Source of the DNA: a bacterium
GTDB lineage: Bacteria > B130-G9
DNA length: 33,491 nt
Direction: 5' to 3'
Assembly (NCBI GenBank): GCA_035527515.1
Contig: DATLAJ010000058.1
Coordinates: 1 to 33,491, forward strand
The translations under genes were made by a program, and so were the position numbers. A model generated the notes under the pieces. That model was not told where the DNA came from. It did no database searches and worked only from the letters and a program-made list of their open reading frames with translations. This document shows positions 21,767 through 31,002 of the stretch, piece by piece (position 1 is the stretch's first letter; every line of letters starts with the position of its first letter).

Positions 21767-23057
21767 TTTCGGGCTTGTTCGCCGTGTCTTTTTTCTTGGG
21801 TAACGCCAGAGACGATGAGAACTCCCTGAGCAGCTTTTGCACGGCGGGGTCCCCTGACTTGGCAGAGGCAACGATGGCAAGGTACTTTTCTGCATCTTCG
21901 GACCTGCCACTTCTCTGGTAAGCAAGCGCAAGATGACCACATATAACTGGCTCGGAGCTAGCCTCCTTCAGGCCGGCCACCGCCCTTTCGAGATACTCGA
22001 CCGCCTCTTTTGTGTTACCCAGCTTGTAGAGACCCCAGCCAAGACTGTCGAGAAACGCAGAGTTGTGAGGCTCGATGGTGAGAGCCGCCCGCACCAGCGA
22101 CATGCCCTTCTGCAGCTTCAAGCCCCTGTCAATATAGATGTAGCCCAAGTAGTTAAGCGCCGCTGCGAAACTGGGGTCGAGCTTGATGAGAAGCTGCAAC
22201 TGCTCGATCGCCTCGCCGACTCTGCCTGCCCGATCCATGCAGTTGGCCAGACAGAACCTAAGCTGAGTGTCGTTGGGCAGGCGAGCGACCACGTTGCTGC
22301 CCAGCGCGATTGCATCCTCAAACCGACCGCACTGCTGGTATGCCTCCAACAGCCGCGAGATTGTGTTTGTGTCCTCAGGATGGGCGGCCACCACTCTTTC
22401 AAAGCAAGGGACCGCCTTCGCCGGCTCCCCAATTGTCATATACAGCCCACCCAAAGAGAAATCCGCACGAAGCGAGCCGGGCTCTATCTCCTTCAGGCGC
22501 ATAAGCTCCCCAATCGCGTCGTCGTACTCCCTGACGAGCTTCAACAGCTCGGCAATCGTAAACCTGAGGGTCGGCTCGTCAAAGCCAAGCGCCGCCCCGC
22601 GCCGATAGTCCCTAATGGCGTCAGCAATGTTGAAGAGCATTCTGTTGGCGTCACCGCGCAGGACATAGGCCCTGGCCATTTCCGGCGACTTAGCAATGGC
22701 CAAATCAAGCCTGCCGATCGCATCCTTGAGCCTGTCACTTTCTAGGAGAACGCGGCCCTCCTCGAAATTGATGTATCCGCTCTCTGGAAGTCGTGTGCTG
22801 GCCTTTTCAAACTCCTGAAGAGATTTATCGCACTTGCCCTGAAGACCAAACAACTCGCCATAGCAGTAGAAAGTATAAGCCTCGGCCAAGCTAGCGATCT
22901 GAGGCGAGATCGTTGAGCTGCTCGCGAACTCGCAGCCTCGAACCGACGAAGCTGGTGGGGCCTTCTCCGTCTGCCTGTAAAACGACGAACAGGAGATCAG
23001 CGCCCAGGAGAGGGCAAGCACGACCAGAAAAAACAAAACTCTTCTTGCTCTCAACAT
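21750..23057 (-). CDS. TPR-repeat lipoprotein
   Basis: 435 residues from the ATG at 23057 (AGGTGG 8 nt upstream); a GTG at 23069 is the alternative. The signal peptide LFFLVVLALSWALISC gives a lipobox Cys near residue 23. About ten TPR-like helix pairs follow, for example LQEFEKASTRLPESGYINFEEG, AIGRLDLAIAKSPEMARAYVLRG and AIEQLQLLIKLDPSFAAALNYLGYIYIDRG. Length and layout resemble tetratricopeptide outer-membrane lipoproteins that act as scaffolds in envelope assembly or export. Its 3' end overlaps the LolB-like lipoprotein, so the two likely work together at the outer membrane. No specific function can be named. Confidence 0.8.
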   Translation of the reverse strand: MLRARRVLFFLVVLALSWALISCSSFYRQTEKAPPASSVRGCEFASSSTISPQIASLAEAYTFYCYGELFGLQGKCDKSLQEFEKASTRLPESGYINFEEGRVLLESDRLKDAIGRLDLAIAKSPEMARAYVLRGDANRMLFNIADAIRDYRRGAALGFDEPTLRFTIAELLKLVREYDDAIGELMRLKEIEPGSLRADFSLGGLYMTIGEPAKAVPCFERVVAAHPEDTNTISRLLEAYQQCGRFEDAIALGSNVVARLPNDTQLRFCLANCMDRAGRVGEAIEQLQLLIKLDPSFAAALNYLGYIYIDRGLKLQKGMSLVRAALTIEPHNSAFLDSLGWGLYKLGNTKEAVEYLERAVAGLKEASSEPVICGHLALAYQRSGRSEDAEKYLAIVASAKSGDPAVQKLLREFSSSLALPKKKDTANKPENVSVR

Positions 23058-23202
23058 CCCTTCAACCACCTATCGACGGCGCGACCGCCGAGCAGACCCC
23101 GCGAGGGGAATCAGCGTTTACAGCGATTAACACAAGGAGCCAAATCCGCCCACAGCTCCGGCTCCTCTTCGGCAGACCCCGGCCGCCTTTTCTATACTTA
23201 TA

Positions 23203-25416
23203 CTACCTAATTAGCTCTTTTCTTGCAACCTTGGCATTGCCACACGCATCCTCAACCAGAATCGCCACGAAATGCCCAGTGCCTTTGAGGACAGACGTCT
23301 TGACCTCGAACCTCTCCTCCTTGCTGTCGAACACGCCGTCCTTTGCTCTCAGCACCCGAAACTGGCCGAGGTCAACAGCGAATCTCGCTGATGCAATGTT
23401 GCTCACCTTGTCCCTGATCGTGCCCGAGACCAAGAACGTCCCATCCGAGAGTCGCTTGACCCGGTTGAACTTGACCTCCGGTGCGCCGTTGTCGATCGTG
23501 AACTCGTCGCTCTCTTCTTCAGAGGACAGCTGCTCCGAGGCAGTGTTGCTCGGCCCGTCGCACGCCTCGACTTTGACCAGATACTTGCCGTCGGCAAGAA
23601 CGCTCGTGTCAATCACGCTGAACGTGAGCCTGGTTTCCTCAGTAACCAATTGCCAGCTGCCGTCCTTGGGCTTCAGAAAGACTGAATACAGAAGGCTGTC
23701 CCCGTTAGGGTCGCTGGCGCGCCATGTAATCGCTCGCAGCATCTCGGTTTCCGGCATGTCGGAGAACCTGTCCAACAGCTTGAGGTTCTCATACTTAGCC
23801 TCAACCCCCGAAGCCTTCGCCGACCGGACGACGTCCTCTAGGTCCTCGCCTGCCTCGTGAATCGTTATCTTCTCGACCTTGGGCGGCAGATTCGACTGGA
23901 TATATGAAATCGCGACCTTCTCGAGAGAGGGAGAATCCCCCCCCTTGCTTCTCTCAAGAACTGCTCGGTACTGGATATAGCGAGCCTCCGGGCTGAGGCA
24001 CTTGCTGCCGGCCGCATCCTTCAGCGGCCCCTGCCAGTCGCTCCAGGACTCGTCAACCGTGGAGACGTCTCCGGACCTCGTGAAGAGCTGAACTTTCGCT
24101 CCCTTGGGGGCTAGCGACTCCCAGCTCACATTGCCCCAAGTGGCCCGAGACAGCGCGTCCTCAACCTTGGAGACGAGGCTGCCTTGGAGCATCATCTTGT
24201 AGGGCGATAACTCAAACAGATGTCCCACCTCCGACGTGCCAAGAGCGAAACCTCCGCCCGGCGCCGAACAGGCCGAGATGAACTTCGTGTCCTCTATCGA
24301 CCGCAGAAGGTCCGCTTCTCCTTTCTTGTTCATCCGCACGACCACACCCAAATCCCCGCGGTAGCCGAAGATGAGCAAATCGCCCTCATACCAATCCATG
24401 CAGAAAAGCGAGCCACTAGTGCTGGAGAATATCGGCTCGCTGTGCCCGTCTGCGTAAATCCTGTAAACTGCGGATTTGGCGGCAGAGGGCATTGATGGCT
24501 TTCTCGCGGGCTTGGCCTTTGAGACGGCCTTGCGCTTGGACATCATCGCACTCATCGCGGCACGAAGGGAGCTCGGCATGGAGCTCACATCCGGAGGCTC
24601 CGGCACGCTCGGCGGCTCGGCAGCTGGTGCATCTGCCCCACCTTTGCCGCTCCCCATCGCCAACACGTAGAGCTCATTGCCATCAACGAGTATCGTTCTG
24701 ATCTCCATCCCGCTTGCCTCGAGGCAAGCCTTGGGCTTCCCCGAACCGGAGAATGAATAGACAACGCCCGATGAAGTGCCTATCAAGAGCCTCTTGCTCG
24801 GCAGATCGAACGTCAGGGATGTGATATTAGGAGCTTCGAGGTCAAGAATCGCCTCACCTTTCCCAGGACCGGCTATCTTGAAGACCTTGCCATTGGGCCC
24901 GGTCCCAGCATATATCTCGCCATTCTGGCCCGAGGCAAGCGACCAAACGTATTTCTCGCCCGTCTCGAGGAGCTTCGTCGCAGACCCCGTCTTGCGGTCA
25001 ACTTGAAACACGATGCCAGAAGGCCCCGTGCCAGCGTAAAGCCTGCCCTCTCCGTCCACCAGCACTGAGTGAATCTGCTGCTCGTCCGAGTCGAAAAGAA
25101 TCTCCGGCTTCGCGCCCGGTCTCAGAACGTAGAGCCTGCCCTCGTCGCCGGTCCCCGCAAATATCGCCCCTGACTTGTCGGCCGCAACCGCCCAGACCTG
25201 AGATTCCTTGAGGTCGGCGGTCTTCTCGAGCGGAACCGAGAGGATTATCTTGCCGGCATCGGTCAGCGTAACTCCGTGCAGGTCGCAGCCGTCAAACTGA
25301 TCCTTGCCCTCGGTTACAAACTCGTCCGAGGAAGTTCCGTAGGCGCAAACGCCCACAAGGACCAAACAGCAGGCCAAGAAAACAAATCGTATATGTCTAG
25401 AACTTGCGAAAGCCAT
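23203..25416 (-). CDS. Secreted beta-propeller protein
   Basis: 737 residues from the ATG at 25416 (GGGAG 8 nt upstream). The signal peptide (HIRFVFLACCLVLVGVCAYG) may end after CAYG. The N-terminal ~430 residues repeat the blade motif GEIYAGTGPNGKVFKI, GRLYAGTGPSGIVFQVD and GAIFAGTGDEGRLYVL. They are interrupted at about 265-325 by an Ala/Pro/Ser/Lys-rich stretch, likely a flexible loop. The C-terminal ~300 residues look like Ig/fibronectin-type beta domains (ITWRASDPNGDSLLYSVF, FTIDNGAPEVKFNRVKRL). Function is unknown; an extracytoplasmic binding or scaffold role is inferred. It lies 44 bp downstream of the S55-like gene, a pairing worth checking in other genomes. Confidence 0.78.
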   Translation of the reverse strand: MAFASSRHIRFVFLACCLVLVGVCAYGTSSDEFVTEGKDQFDGCDLHGVTLTDAGKIILSVPLEKTADLKESQVWAVAADKSGAIFAGTGDEGRLYVLRPGAKPEILFDSDEQQIHSVLVDGEGRLYAGTGPSGIVFQVDRKTGSATKLLETGEKYVWSLASGQNGEIYAGTGPNGKVFKIAGPGKGEAILDLEAPNITSLTFDLPSKRLLIGTSSGVVYSFSGSGKPKACLEASGMEIRTILVDGNELYVLAMGSGKGGADAPAAEPPSVPEPPDVSSMPSSLRAAMSAMMSKRKAVSKAKPARKPSMPSAAKSAVYRIYADGHSEPIFSSTSGSLFCMDWYEGDLLIFGYRGDLGVVVRMNKKGEADLLRSIEDTKFISACSAPGGGFALGTSEVGHLFELSPYKMMLQGSLVSKVEDALSRATWGNVSWESLAPKGAKVQLFTRSGDVSTVDESWSDWQGPLKDAAGSKCLSPEARYIQYRAVLERSKGGDSPSLEKVAISYIQSNLPPKVEKITIHEAGEDLEDVVRSAKASGVEAKYENLKLLDRFSDMPETEMLRAITWRASDPNGDSLLYSVFLKPKDGSWQLVTEETRLTFSVIDTSVLADGKYLVKVEACDGPSNTASEQLSSEEESDEFTIDNGAPEVKFNRVKRLSDGTFLVSGTIRDKVSNIASARFAVDLGQFRVLRAKDGVFDSKEERFEVKTSVLKGTGHFVAILVEDACGNAKVARKELIR

Positions 25417-25460
25417 CTCTGTTCTCCCAGGTTGAAACAAGGTTTGGCCAACTAACCTGA

Positions 25461-27341
25461 CTATAGCTTTCTCGGCTTAATCTGTATCCCGAGATTCTTC
25501 TTACCGCTTAGGTTGAAATCGCTCTCAAGCGCAAGCCTTGTCAAGACTTCAAAGTTGGCATTGTCGCGCGTCTCACTCGAGGCCGCCGACGAAAGGACGT
25601 CGCGTGCAGAGATAGGCAGGTCTGGTAGAACCTCACGCCCTCGCATTGCCACAAGCCTCCTCCTTGCAAGGACAACTAAGAGCTGTCTGTGGTTCGGCGC
25701 CTCGAGCAACATGTCAACCACGTCGTTGTAGCTCTTGGGTTGGAACTTCGCTTTGGCGCGCACGCTCTCCCACATCTGGTAAGCATCCGCTCCGAACACC
25801 ATCAGCTCCGCAGACCCAGGCTGGCACGACTTCGGTATCGGGATCTGAAACCTCAGCGTCTTCTCCTTTTGTGCATGAGGTAGAACGCAGACGCTAAGCC
25901 CAACGCTCTCGCCCGGCCGCACACGCTTCTTATCAACGTCTATGGAGAGAATATCCGCGACGTCGATCGATTGACTAACCTTGAGCTTTATCTGAACCTT
26001 GTCGAGCCGGACATCCTCGAAACCATTGTCAATGACCGCAGCGAATGTCTCCCCCATATACCCCATGAACTGCCTGTAACTGTACTGAGGCATAGAAAGC
26101 GAATCCCTGATGCGCACCGGCTCATGCTCATTGACGTCCATCAGAATGTCCCAATCGACCGTCATCTCGCCCGACTCATGCTGGAACGCATAGATGCTGT
26201 AGTGTGCCACAAGCCCCAAGAGCAGTGGCGTGAAGTATTTGTCTCTTATCATCTCGAAATGAAACTCGCGCGTCCTGCCAGACTGGGCCCCCGTCAGCCA
26301 CAGGTCTACCGGCAGCGTGTCCGCCCTACCCCCTATCTTGCCAGCAACAGCAGGATACCTATCCTGTGTTATCACGCCGAGAGGTTGAGAACTGGAAGAG
26401 ATCTTGAAGCTGTATCTGTAACTCGGGAAGCCTGTATGGATGATACCGCTGCACATCGGATAGCTCACGCTTCCGCCACCGAAGCTCGGATGTCCGTAAG
26501 CGAGTAAGACGTCTCCGTCCCTGTAAGTCAGCGTTCCCATCCCCGATAAATCAAGGTCGCCCGTGACCAGCGACTCGCCAAGCGGACAGCCCGGCTTAAG
26601 CTGCTCCGGGTCGATATGAATGGGGCTTCGCGAACTCGCCTCAACAGACGTAAGGCCTAGCTCGCCGGCCACATTGTTCAGGCCCGCGGAACTCGACACA
26701 AAAGATAGCGGAATGGGCCTCAGTCGCACTCCGGCCAATCGCGAGAGCAGTGGATTACTGGAGGCTGCGGACTCCGAGACGATAAGCTCGGACTCGCCTT
26801 GACCCATATCTTTCAACGGCCGCAATTTGATGGGCAGCCTGAATCGCCCGTTCTCGTCCAGGTAGGGCTTCATCCCGGCGGACTCTTTTGCGAAAACGCC
26901 GCCTGCGCCGTGCGTCCCATGCTGCACGACAGGCGCCTTGAGCACTGTCAGCATCTCCTCTATTGGCGTGATCCCGCCTATCGGCTCCTTCTCGGCCATC
27001 CAGCCATACGATAACGCGCCGATCAGCTTGTCATCTATGTAGCATGGACTCCCGCTCATCCCCGCTAAGATGCCAAATCTCTTGAACGTCTTGTCCGTTC
27101 CTGTAAATAGAATCCGGTTCGCTCTCGGAGCAACGCCCCAAATGACGCCGAGTATCTCGATCTGTAGGCGCTCGGGCTCAAAGCCCTTTAGCGTCGTGAG
27201 GCAATACCCAGTCATGCCGGGCTTGATCTCGGATAGCGGCATGATCTCGACGCTCGCCGCAAACACGCTCGTTGCGAGCAGCCATGCCCACCAAAAGGCG
27301 CAGATGAAAACCACTGACCCCAATCTACGTCCAAGAGACAT
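25461..27341 (-). CDS. SpoIVB/S55 peptidase-like exported protein
   Basis: 626 residues with a signal peptide (residues ~9-28). PGMTGYCLTTLKGFEPERL opens the S55-like domain and GILAGMSGSPCYIDDKLIGALSYGW (about 90-115) contains the GMSGSP serine motif of SpoIVB-type peptidases. The usual early catalytic His is not obvious, but DVLLAYGHPSFGGGSVSYP (about 280) has a conserved-looking GH. Catalysis may therefore differ or be lost. The remainder is beta-rich and unrecognised. SpoIVB relatives outside spore formers are common but little studied. The ATG directly abuts the stop of the radical SAM gene upstream (TAGATG), so the two are translationally coupled. Confidence 0.78.
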   Translation of the reverse strand: MSLGRRLGSVVFICAFWWAWLLATSVFAASVEIMPLSEIKPGMTGYCLTTLKGFEPERLQIEILGVIWGVAPRANRILFTGTDKTFKRFGILAGMSGSPCYIDDKLIGALSYGWMAEKEPIGGITPIEEMLTVLKAPVVQHGTHGAGGVFAKESAGMKPYLDENGRFRLPIKLRPLKDMGQGESELIVSESAASSNPLLSRLAGVRLRPIPLSFVSSSAGLNNVAGELGLTSVEASSRSPIHIDPEQLKPGCPLGESLVTGDLDLSGMGTLTYRDGDVLLAYGHPSFGGGSVSYPMCSGIIHTGFPSYRYSFKISSSSQPLGVITQDRYPAVAGKIGGRADTLPVDLWLTGAQSGRTREFHFEMIRDKYFTPLLLGLVAHYSIYAFQHESGEMTVDWDILMDVNEHEPVRIRDSLSMPQYSYRQFMGYMGETFAAVIDNGFEDVRLDKVQIKLKVSQSIDVADILSIDVDKKRVRPGESVGLSVCVLPHAQKEKTLRFQIPIPKSCQPGSAELMVFGADAYQMWESVRAKAKFQPKSYNDVVDMLLEAPNHRQLLVVLARRRLVAMRGREVLPDLPISARDVLSSAASSETRDNANFEVLTRLALESDFNLSGKKNLGIQIKPRKL

Positions 27342-28892
27342 CTAAAGCTGGGCCTCCTTACTTCTTGATGCCTCCTGATGAGACACAGCGGCAGAACTCA
27401 ACTCCGAGGCACGCCCCGAACCATTGCTCGCAAACAGCTTCGCCTGAGCATGAGCGTCGTGCCTGGCCTCGGAATGTCCTCCAAAGAACCAGTGCCAGGC
27501 AATGGTGATGCCGCTCTTTATGAACTTGACTAGCACGTCCCAACTGCGGATCTGCCCGAGATAGGAGATAACGGTCTTGGGCCTTATGTAAAACCGCCGG
27601 AGCGCATTGTTGTAAGCCTTGTCCAGCTCCTCGGCGGTCCACCCATGCGGAATGAAGACTACTTTGTGTTTGTTCATATCGTGCCAGCCGCCAACCACCT
27701 CACCATATTGCTCTATGTTCTCGCTGATCGGCGTGCCGGGGAACGGCACGAACAGGTGAATCTGGAAATCATCCACGTATTCTCTGAGCGCAAACCGCAC
27801 CGTCTCCTCCAACTCATCCTTGGTCTGGGTCGGTAGCCCCGCTATGAAATACCCCCTAGTCCTTATCCCGGCCTTGTGAGTAGCGTGCAGCGCGCGCCGC
27901 ACCTTCTCCAGATTAGTCCCCTTCTTAACAAACTCCAGCAACCGAACCGATGCCGCCTCAAGTCCGTAAGATATCTGCCAACAACCAGCCCTCTTGGCAA
28001 GAACCAACATCTCATCGTTCACGAGGTCCACACGCGAGACGCAAGTCCAGGTAATATCCATCTTCTCGCGAATTATGCCCTCGCATAGCCCGTAGAACCT
28101 ATCCTTCGAGAACGTCATGTTGTCATCGTAGAACTTTATCTCACGGATGCCGTAGTCCCGAATGAGCCGCCTGATCGCCTCCAAGACATAGTCAGCGCTG
28201 AAGAACCTAATCCTGTTGCCGAAGACGTTCTTGGAACAGAATGTGCACCGGGCTGGACAGCCACGCGTTGTGTAGAGCGCTGCGACAGGCAAGCGCCCAA
28301 AAGAGTGAACCGGCGGCGTGTATATGTCGGGGAAGTGTTCCAAAAGGTCCCAGGCCTGAAACGGAAGATGGTCGAGATCTTCAAGGTATTCACGCGGAGG
28401 CGTTCGATGAGTCCCCTGCTCGCCGCGCAAGATCAGTCCGTTGACGCTCTCGAACGTCCGCTCCCCCCGGAACGCCTGCATCAGCTCCAGGACAGTTACC
28501 TCGCCCTCTCCGATCGAGCCCACGTCAAACTCCGGATAGCGACTCATTGTCTCCTCTGGGACGGCTGAGAGGTGCGGGCCACCGATCGCCAACTTCACGC
28601 GGCTGTCCGCCGCCTTGATGCCCGCCGCGAACCTTGCAGCGTTGCTTATCGAGAGCGTAACTGCCGTTACGCCAACAACGCTGGGCCTGTGCGACAAGGC
28701 CTTCTCGATCGCTTGCTCATAAGAAAGACCCAACGCCTCGGCATCGACAATGGCTGTCTTTATACCAGCCTGCCTCGTTACGGCGGCGAGATTCAGAAGA
28801 CCCAGCGGAGCGACGTTATTGCTCGTCTGTTGGAGGTAGCAGTACTGCTCCCAAGACGTTAGAGGCGGATTGACTAGAACCAGCTCAGCCAC
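27342..28892 (-). CDS. B12-binding domain radical SAM protein (copy 1)
   Basis: 516 residues. The N-terminal ~150 residues form a cobalamin-binding-like Rossmann domain (LVLVNPPLT, VVGVTAVTLS, LAIGGPHLSAVPEE, GEGEVTVLEL) without the DxHxxG base-off motif, as is normal for this class. The radical SAM core starts at TTRGCPARCTFC (about 213-224; Cx3Cx2C binds the [4Fe-4S] cluster), followed by IKFYDDNMTF, ISYGLEAASVRLLEFVKKGT and GYFIAGLPTQTKDELEETV. The last ~100 residues are variable, with a hydrophobic end (ITIAWHWFFGG). Such enzymes methylate or rearrange unactivated carbons, often in lipids, cofactors or secondary metabolites. The substrate is unknown. A second member lies 53 bp upstream. 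Confidence 0.9.
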   Translation of the reverse strand: MAELVLVNPPLTSWEQYCYLQQTSNNVAPLGLLNLAAVTRQAGIKTAIVDAEALGLSYEQAIEKALSHRPSVVGVTAVTLSISNAARFAAGIKAADSRVKLAIGGPHLSAVPEETMSRYPEFDVGSIGEGEVTVLELMQAFRGERTFESVNGLILRGEQGTHRTPPREYLEDLDHLPFQAWDLLEHFPDIYTPPVHSFGRLPVAALYTTRGCPARCTFCSKNVFGNRIRFFSADYVLEAIRRLIRDYGIREIKFYDDNMTFSKDRFYGLCEGIIREKMDITWTCVSRVDLVNDEMLVLAKRAGCWQISYGLEAASVRLLEFVKKGTNLEKVRRALHATHKAGIRTRGYFIAGLPTQTKDELEETVRFALREYVDDFQIHLFVPFPGTPISENIEQYGEVVGGWHDMNKHKVVFIPHGWTAEELDKAYNNALRRFYIRPKTVISYLGQIRSWDVLVKFIKSGITIAWHWFFGGHSEARHDAHAQAKLFASNGSGRASELSSAAVSHQEASRSKEAQL

Positions 28893-28945
28893 GGCTCAAC
28901 CTCGGAAACGCCAAAAAAAGAATGACTGCCAATTGCTGCCTATGA

Positions 28946-30493
28946 TTAATGATAGATTCTCTCCCGGTCCCGCTCCTCCGTGTGCGACAAATCCCGGGGC
29001 ACACCACTGGGGCGAGCGCTGAGCATGCCCTCTCTTCGAGCATTGTCAATTAGAATGTCCACGCCGTTGACATAGGTGAAGTTCTTGAGCATGTCAAAAA
29101 TCTTGAATCCATTTCTGCGACAAAGAACCAAATATCTGAAAAAATTAACAAAAAACCGCTGCTTCTGATACCACAACTGCAAGAAAACCTTCCGAAGCGT
29201 CATCACCGTCAGCACTCGCGTCTGGAACCACCCAATCGTCAACGGACCGATGTAAGGAGTTGTGATGAATGAGGTCCGAGTAATGTCCACAACCTCCTTT
29301 GCCCACCTATTGCTCATCTTGCCGCCAAACTCCCGAAGCTTGTCAACTGCCTTTGTGCCCGGAAGCGGCTTCCAAACGTGGAAAACTGTTGTCTCAGCCT
29401 TGACCGAACGAGCCATCAACTTTGTCCTCCTCAGGCTTCTGCGAGTCTCGCCCGGGGCGCCCACGCAGAAATATGTCGTCGGAGACAGGTTATACTTACG
29501 GCATAGATGGGCGGCGTAATCGATCTGCTCGGCCGACAGTCCCTTCTCATACACTTTGTTCCGAATGAACTCGTCTCCGCTCTCGATGCCCGTTCTAATC
29601 TTCAGGCAGCCAGTCTCATGAAGCAGCCTCGCCTTCTCCTCGTCCAGCTCATCTATGCGAGAGTAGATCGAGTAAGGCAGCTTCCCAACCAGGTCGAGCT
29701 TCTCGTATTCCTCAAGAAACTTGCGCATCCACTCGCGGTTGATCGTAAACACCGGGTCCCACATCCAGGCTATCTTGAAGTATGGGCCCCGCCACTGGTC
29801 CCAAGCCTCGCGAACCTGCCGTGCATACACCACCGGGTCGAGGAACCTGATCCCAACGCCTACCCGTTCTCTCACGATCGTCGCCGAGCAATACGTGCAC
29901 CCGTGGGGGCAGTTCCGCTGGCCAATGAAGGGGAACATCTGAAATACCTGAAGATGCTTGTCAAAATCGCTCCAGAACTTCCAGTCAGGCGCCGGCAGAT
30001 CGGCAAGATTCTTAACCGCTGGCCTTGTGGGATTCTCGACGATTGTGTCCCCGTCCCTGAACCACACCCCCTTCAGGCCCTCCAGACTCCTCCGCTCCTC
30101 GAGCCTGTCGAGATACTCCTCGGTCGCGTATTCCCCATCACCGATGCAAATCGCATCAATGTCGAGCTCCTCAAACACCTTGCCCTGCGTAATCGTCGCG
30201 TGGTGCCCACCGCTGATGATCTTGACGCCCGGGTCGATCTTCCTGATCTCGCTCACTATCTCCCGCGCCGAAAAGCCGTGCGTGCTCAAAAGCGTTATGC
30301 CAATCACATCAGGACTGAACCTCAACATCTCCCGCCTGAGCCGCTCACGCCATCTGTTACGGCAGAATGAGAAGTCCAGAATCCTCGCCTGGTGCCGAGT
30401 GCGCTTCACAAGGTAGGTCGCTATCGACGCCAGACCAATGTTTATCGTAAAATACTCACCGCCGGTGGACGGGGTCACGAAAAGTATCCGCAT
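28946..30493 (-). CDS. B12-binding domain radical SAM protein (copy 2)
   Basis: 515 residues, first gene of the long minus-strand series. The B12-binding-like half has MRILFVTPSTGGEYFTINIG, DVIGITLLSTHGFSA, IISGGHHATITQGKVFEELD and CIGDGEYATEEYL. The radical SAM motif is GQRNCPHGCTYC (about 190-201), with EKARLLHETGCLKIRTGIES and TYFCVGAPGETRRSLRRT following. It is only distantly similar to the adjacent copy, so the two probably perform successive steps rather than duplicate each other. The C-terminus is rich in aromatic and basic residues (LWYQKQRFFVNFFRYLV), possibly touching membrane lipid. Lipid or hopanoid-type modification is one idea, but the sequence does not show it. Confidence 0.9.
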   Translation of the reverse strand: MRILFVTPSTGGEYFTINIGLASIATYLVKRTRHQARILDFSFCRNRWRERLRREMLRFSPDVIGITLLSTHGFSAREIVSEIRKIDPGVKIISGGHHATITQGKVFEELDIDAICIGDGEYATEEYLDRLEERRSLEGLKGVWFRDGDTIVENPTRPAVKNLADLPAPDWKFWSDFDKHLQVFQMFPFIGQRNCPHGCTYCSATIVRERVGVGIRFLDPVVYARQVREAWDQWRGPYFKIAWMWDPVFTINREWMRKFLEEYEKLDLVGKLPYSIYSRIDELDEEKARLLHETGCLKIRTGIESGDEFIRNKVYEKGLSAEQIDYAAHLCRKYNLSPTTYFCVGAPGETRRSLRRTKLMARSVKAETTVFHVWKPLPGTKAVDKLREFGGKMSNRWAKEVVDITRTSFITTPYIGPLTIGWFQTRVLTVMTLRKVFLQLWYQKQRFFVNFFRYLVLCRRNGFKIFDMLKNFTYVNGVDILIDNARREGMLSARPSGVPRDLSHTEERDRERIYH

Positions 30494-30587
30494 TCTTCCC
30501 TCACCTGCCAGTTATATAACTCGCTGCAAAGTTACGGTCCTCAGTAGAAAAACTCCCAACCTCCTCGCGCCGAATTGCACTCCCTGT

Positions 30588-30615
30588 ACGATACTGTTCT
30601 GCCACGTGCTGTCAA
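30588..30615 (-). promoter_or_regulatory. Candidate sigma-70 promoter for the radical SAM gene series
   Basis: On the minus strand: TTGACA (30615-30610), 16-nt spacer, TATCGT (30593-30588). This would start transcription near 30581, about 90 nt before the gene at 30493. It sits right at the edge of the repeat-rich stretch. Confidence 0.35.
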
Positions 30616-30628
30616 GTAAGCTTGCAGG

Positions 30629-31002
30629 AGGAGTTTTCGTAATCGTGCCCGGGCCTGCTCAACTGACGCCGTCCTTCCTGCATCCCCGGAAGGGGATTAA
30701 GTTGAATAGCCGTAGGCGCCGGCCGCAGGCCCAGCCTACGGACAGGTGGCGCCAAACCTCCTGAAAGGCGACCCCAACGGGGTCGAACGATGTCGTTGAT
30801 CTGTCCATTTGTTCGACCCCGTTGGGGTCGCCAAGACAGAATTGGATGCGCCCTTAACCCCACGTTGCACATGGGGCTACTCACATTCAGCCCCGTTGGG
30901 GCTGGCGGCGTCCAGCTCACCGATTCCAGTTCTCGCACGCCCAAATCACCGCCTTGCGGCCTGCAACTCAACACTCCTCTCCCCAAAAATACGAAAACTC
31001 CT
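30629..31002. repeat. Repeat-rich block framed by AGGAGTTTTCGTA inverted repeats
   Basis: A 13-bp inverted repeat (30629-30641 and 30990-31002) frames several palindromes. CCGTAGGC/GCCTACGG occurs at 30710-30741. A perfect 22-bp inverted repeat with 22-nt loop spans 30767-30832 (core GACCCCAACGGGGTC). CAGCCCCGTTGGGGCTG lies at 30888-30904. Frames through it are low-complexity and differ wildly in composition from the neighbouring genes, so I call no gene here. It may be an assembled cluster of several repeat families. Confidence 0.75.

Noticed and set aside
21933-22745. 270-codon plus-strand frame
   Set aside because: Shadow of the TPR lipoprotein gene on the other strand; no motif.
22913-23860. 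315-codon plus-strand frame
   Set aside because: Antisense to the TPR lipoprotein and propeller genes; Ser/Arg/Thr-rich with no domain, a by-product of GC-rich codon use.
29507-30370. 287-codon plus-strand frame
   Set aside because: Fully antisense to the radical SAM gene, which has all its catalytic motifs; the plus frame has none.
30811-30832. GTTCGACCCC as a tRNA T-arm
   Set aside because: It is one arm of a perfect inverted repeat; no anticodon or acceptor stem fits around it.
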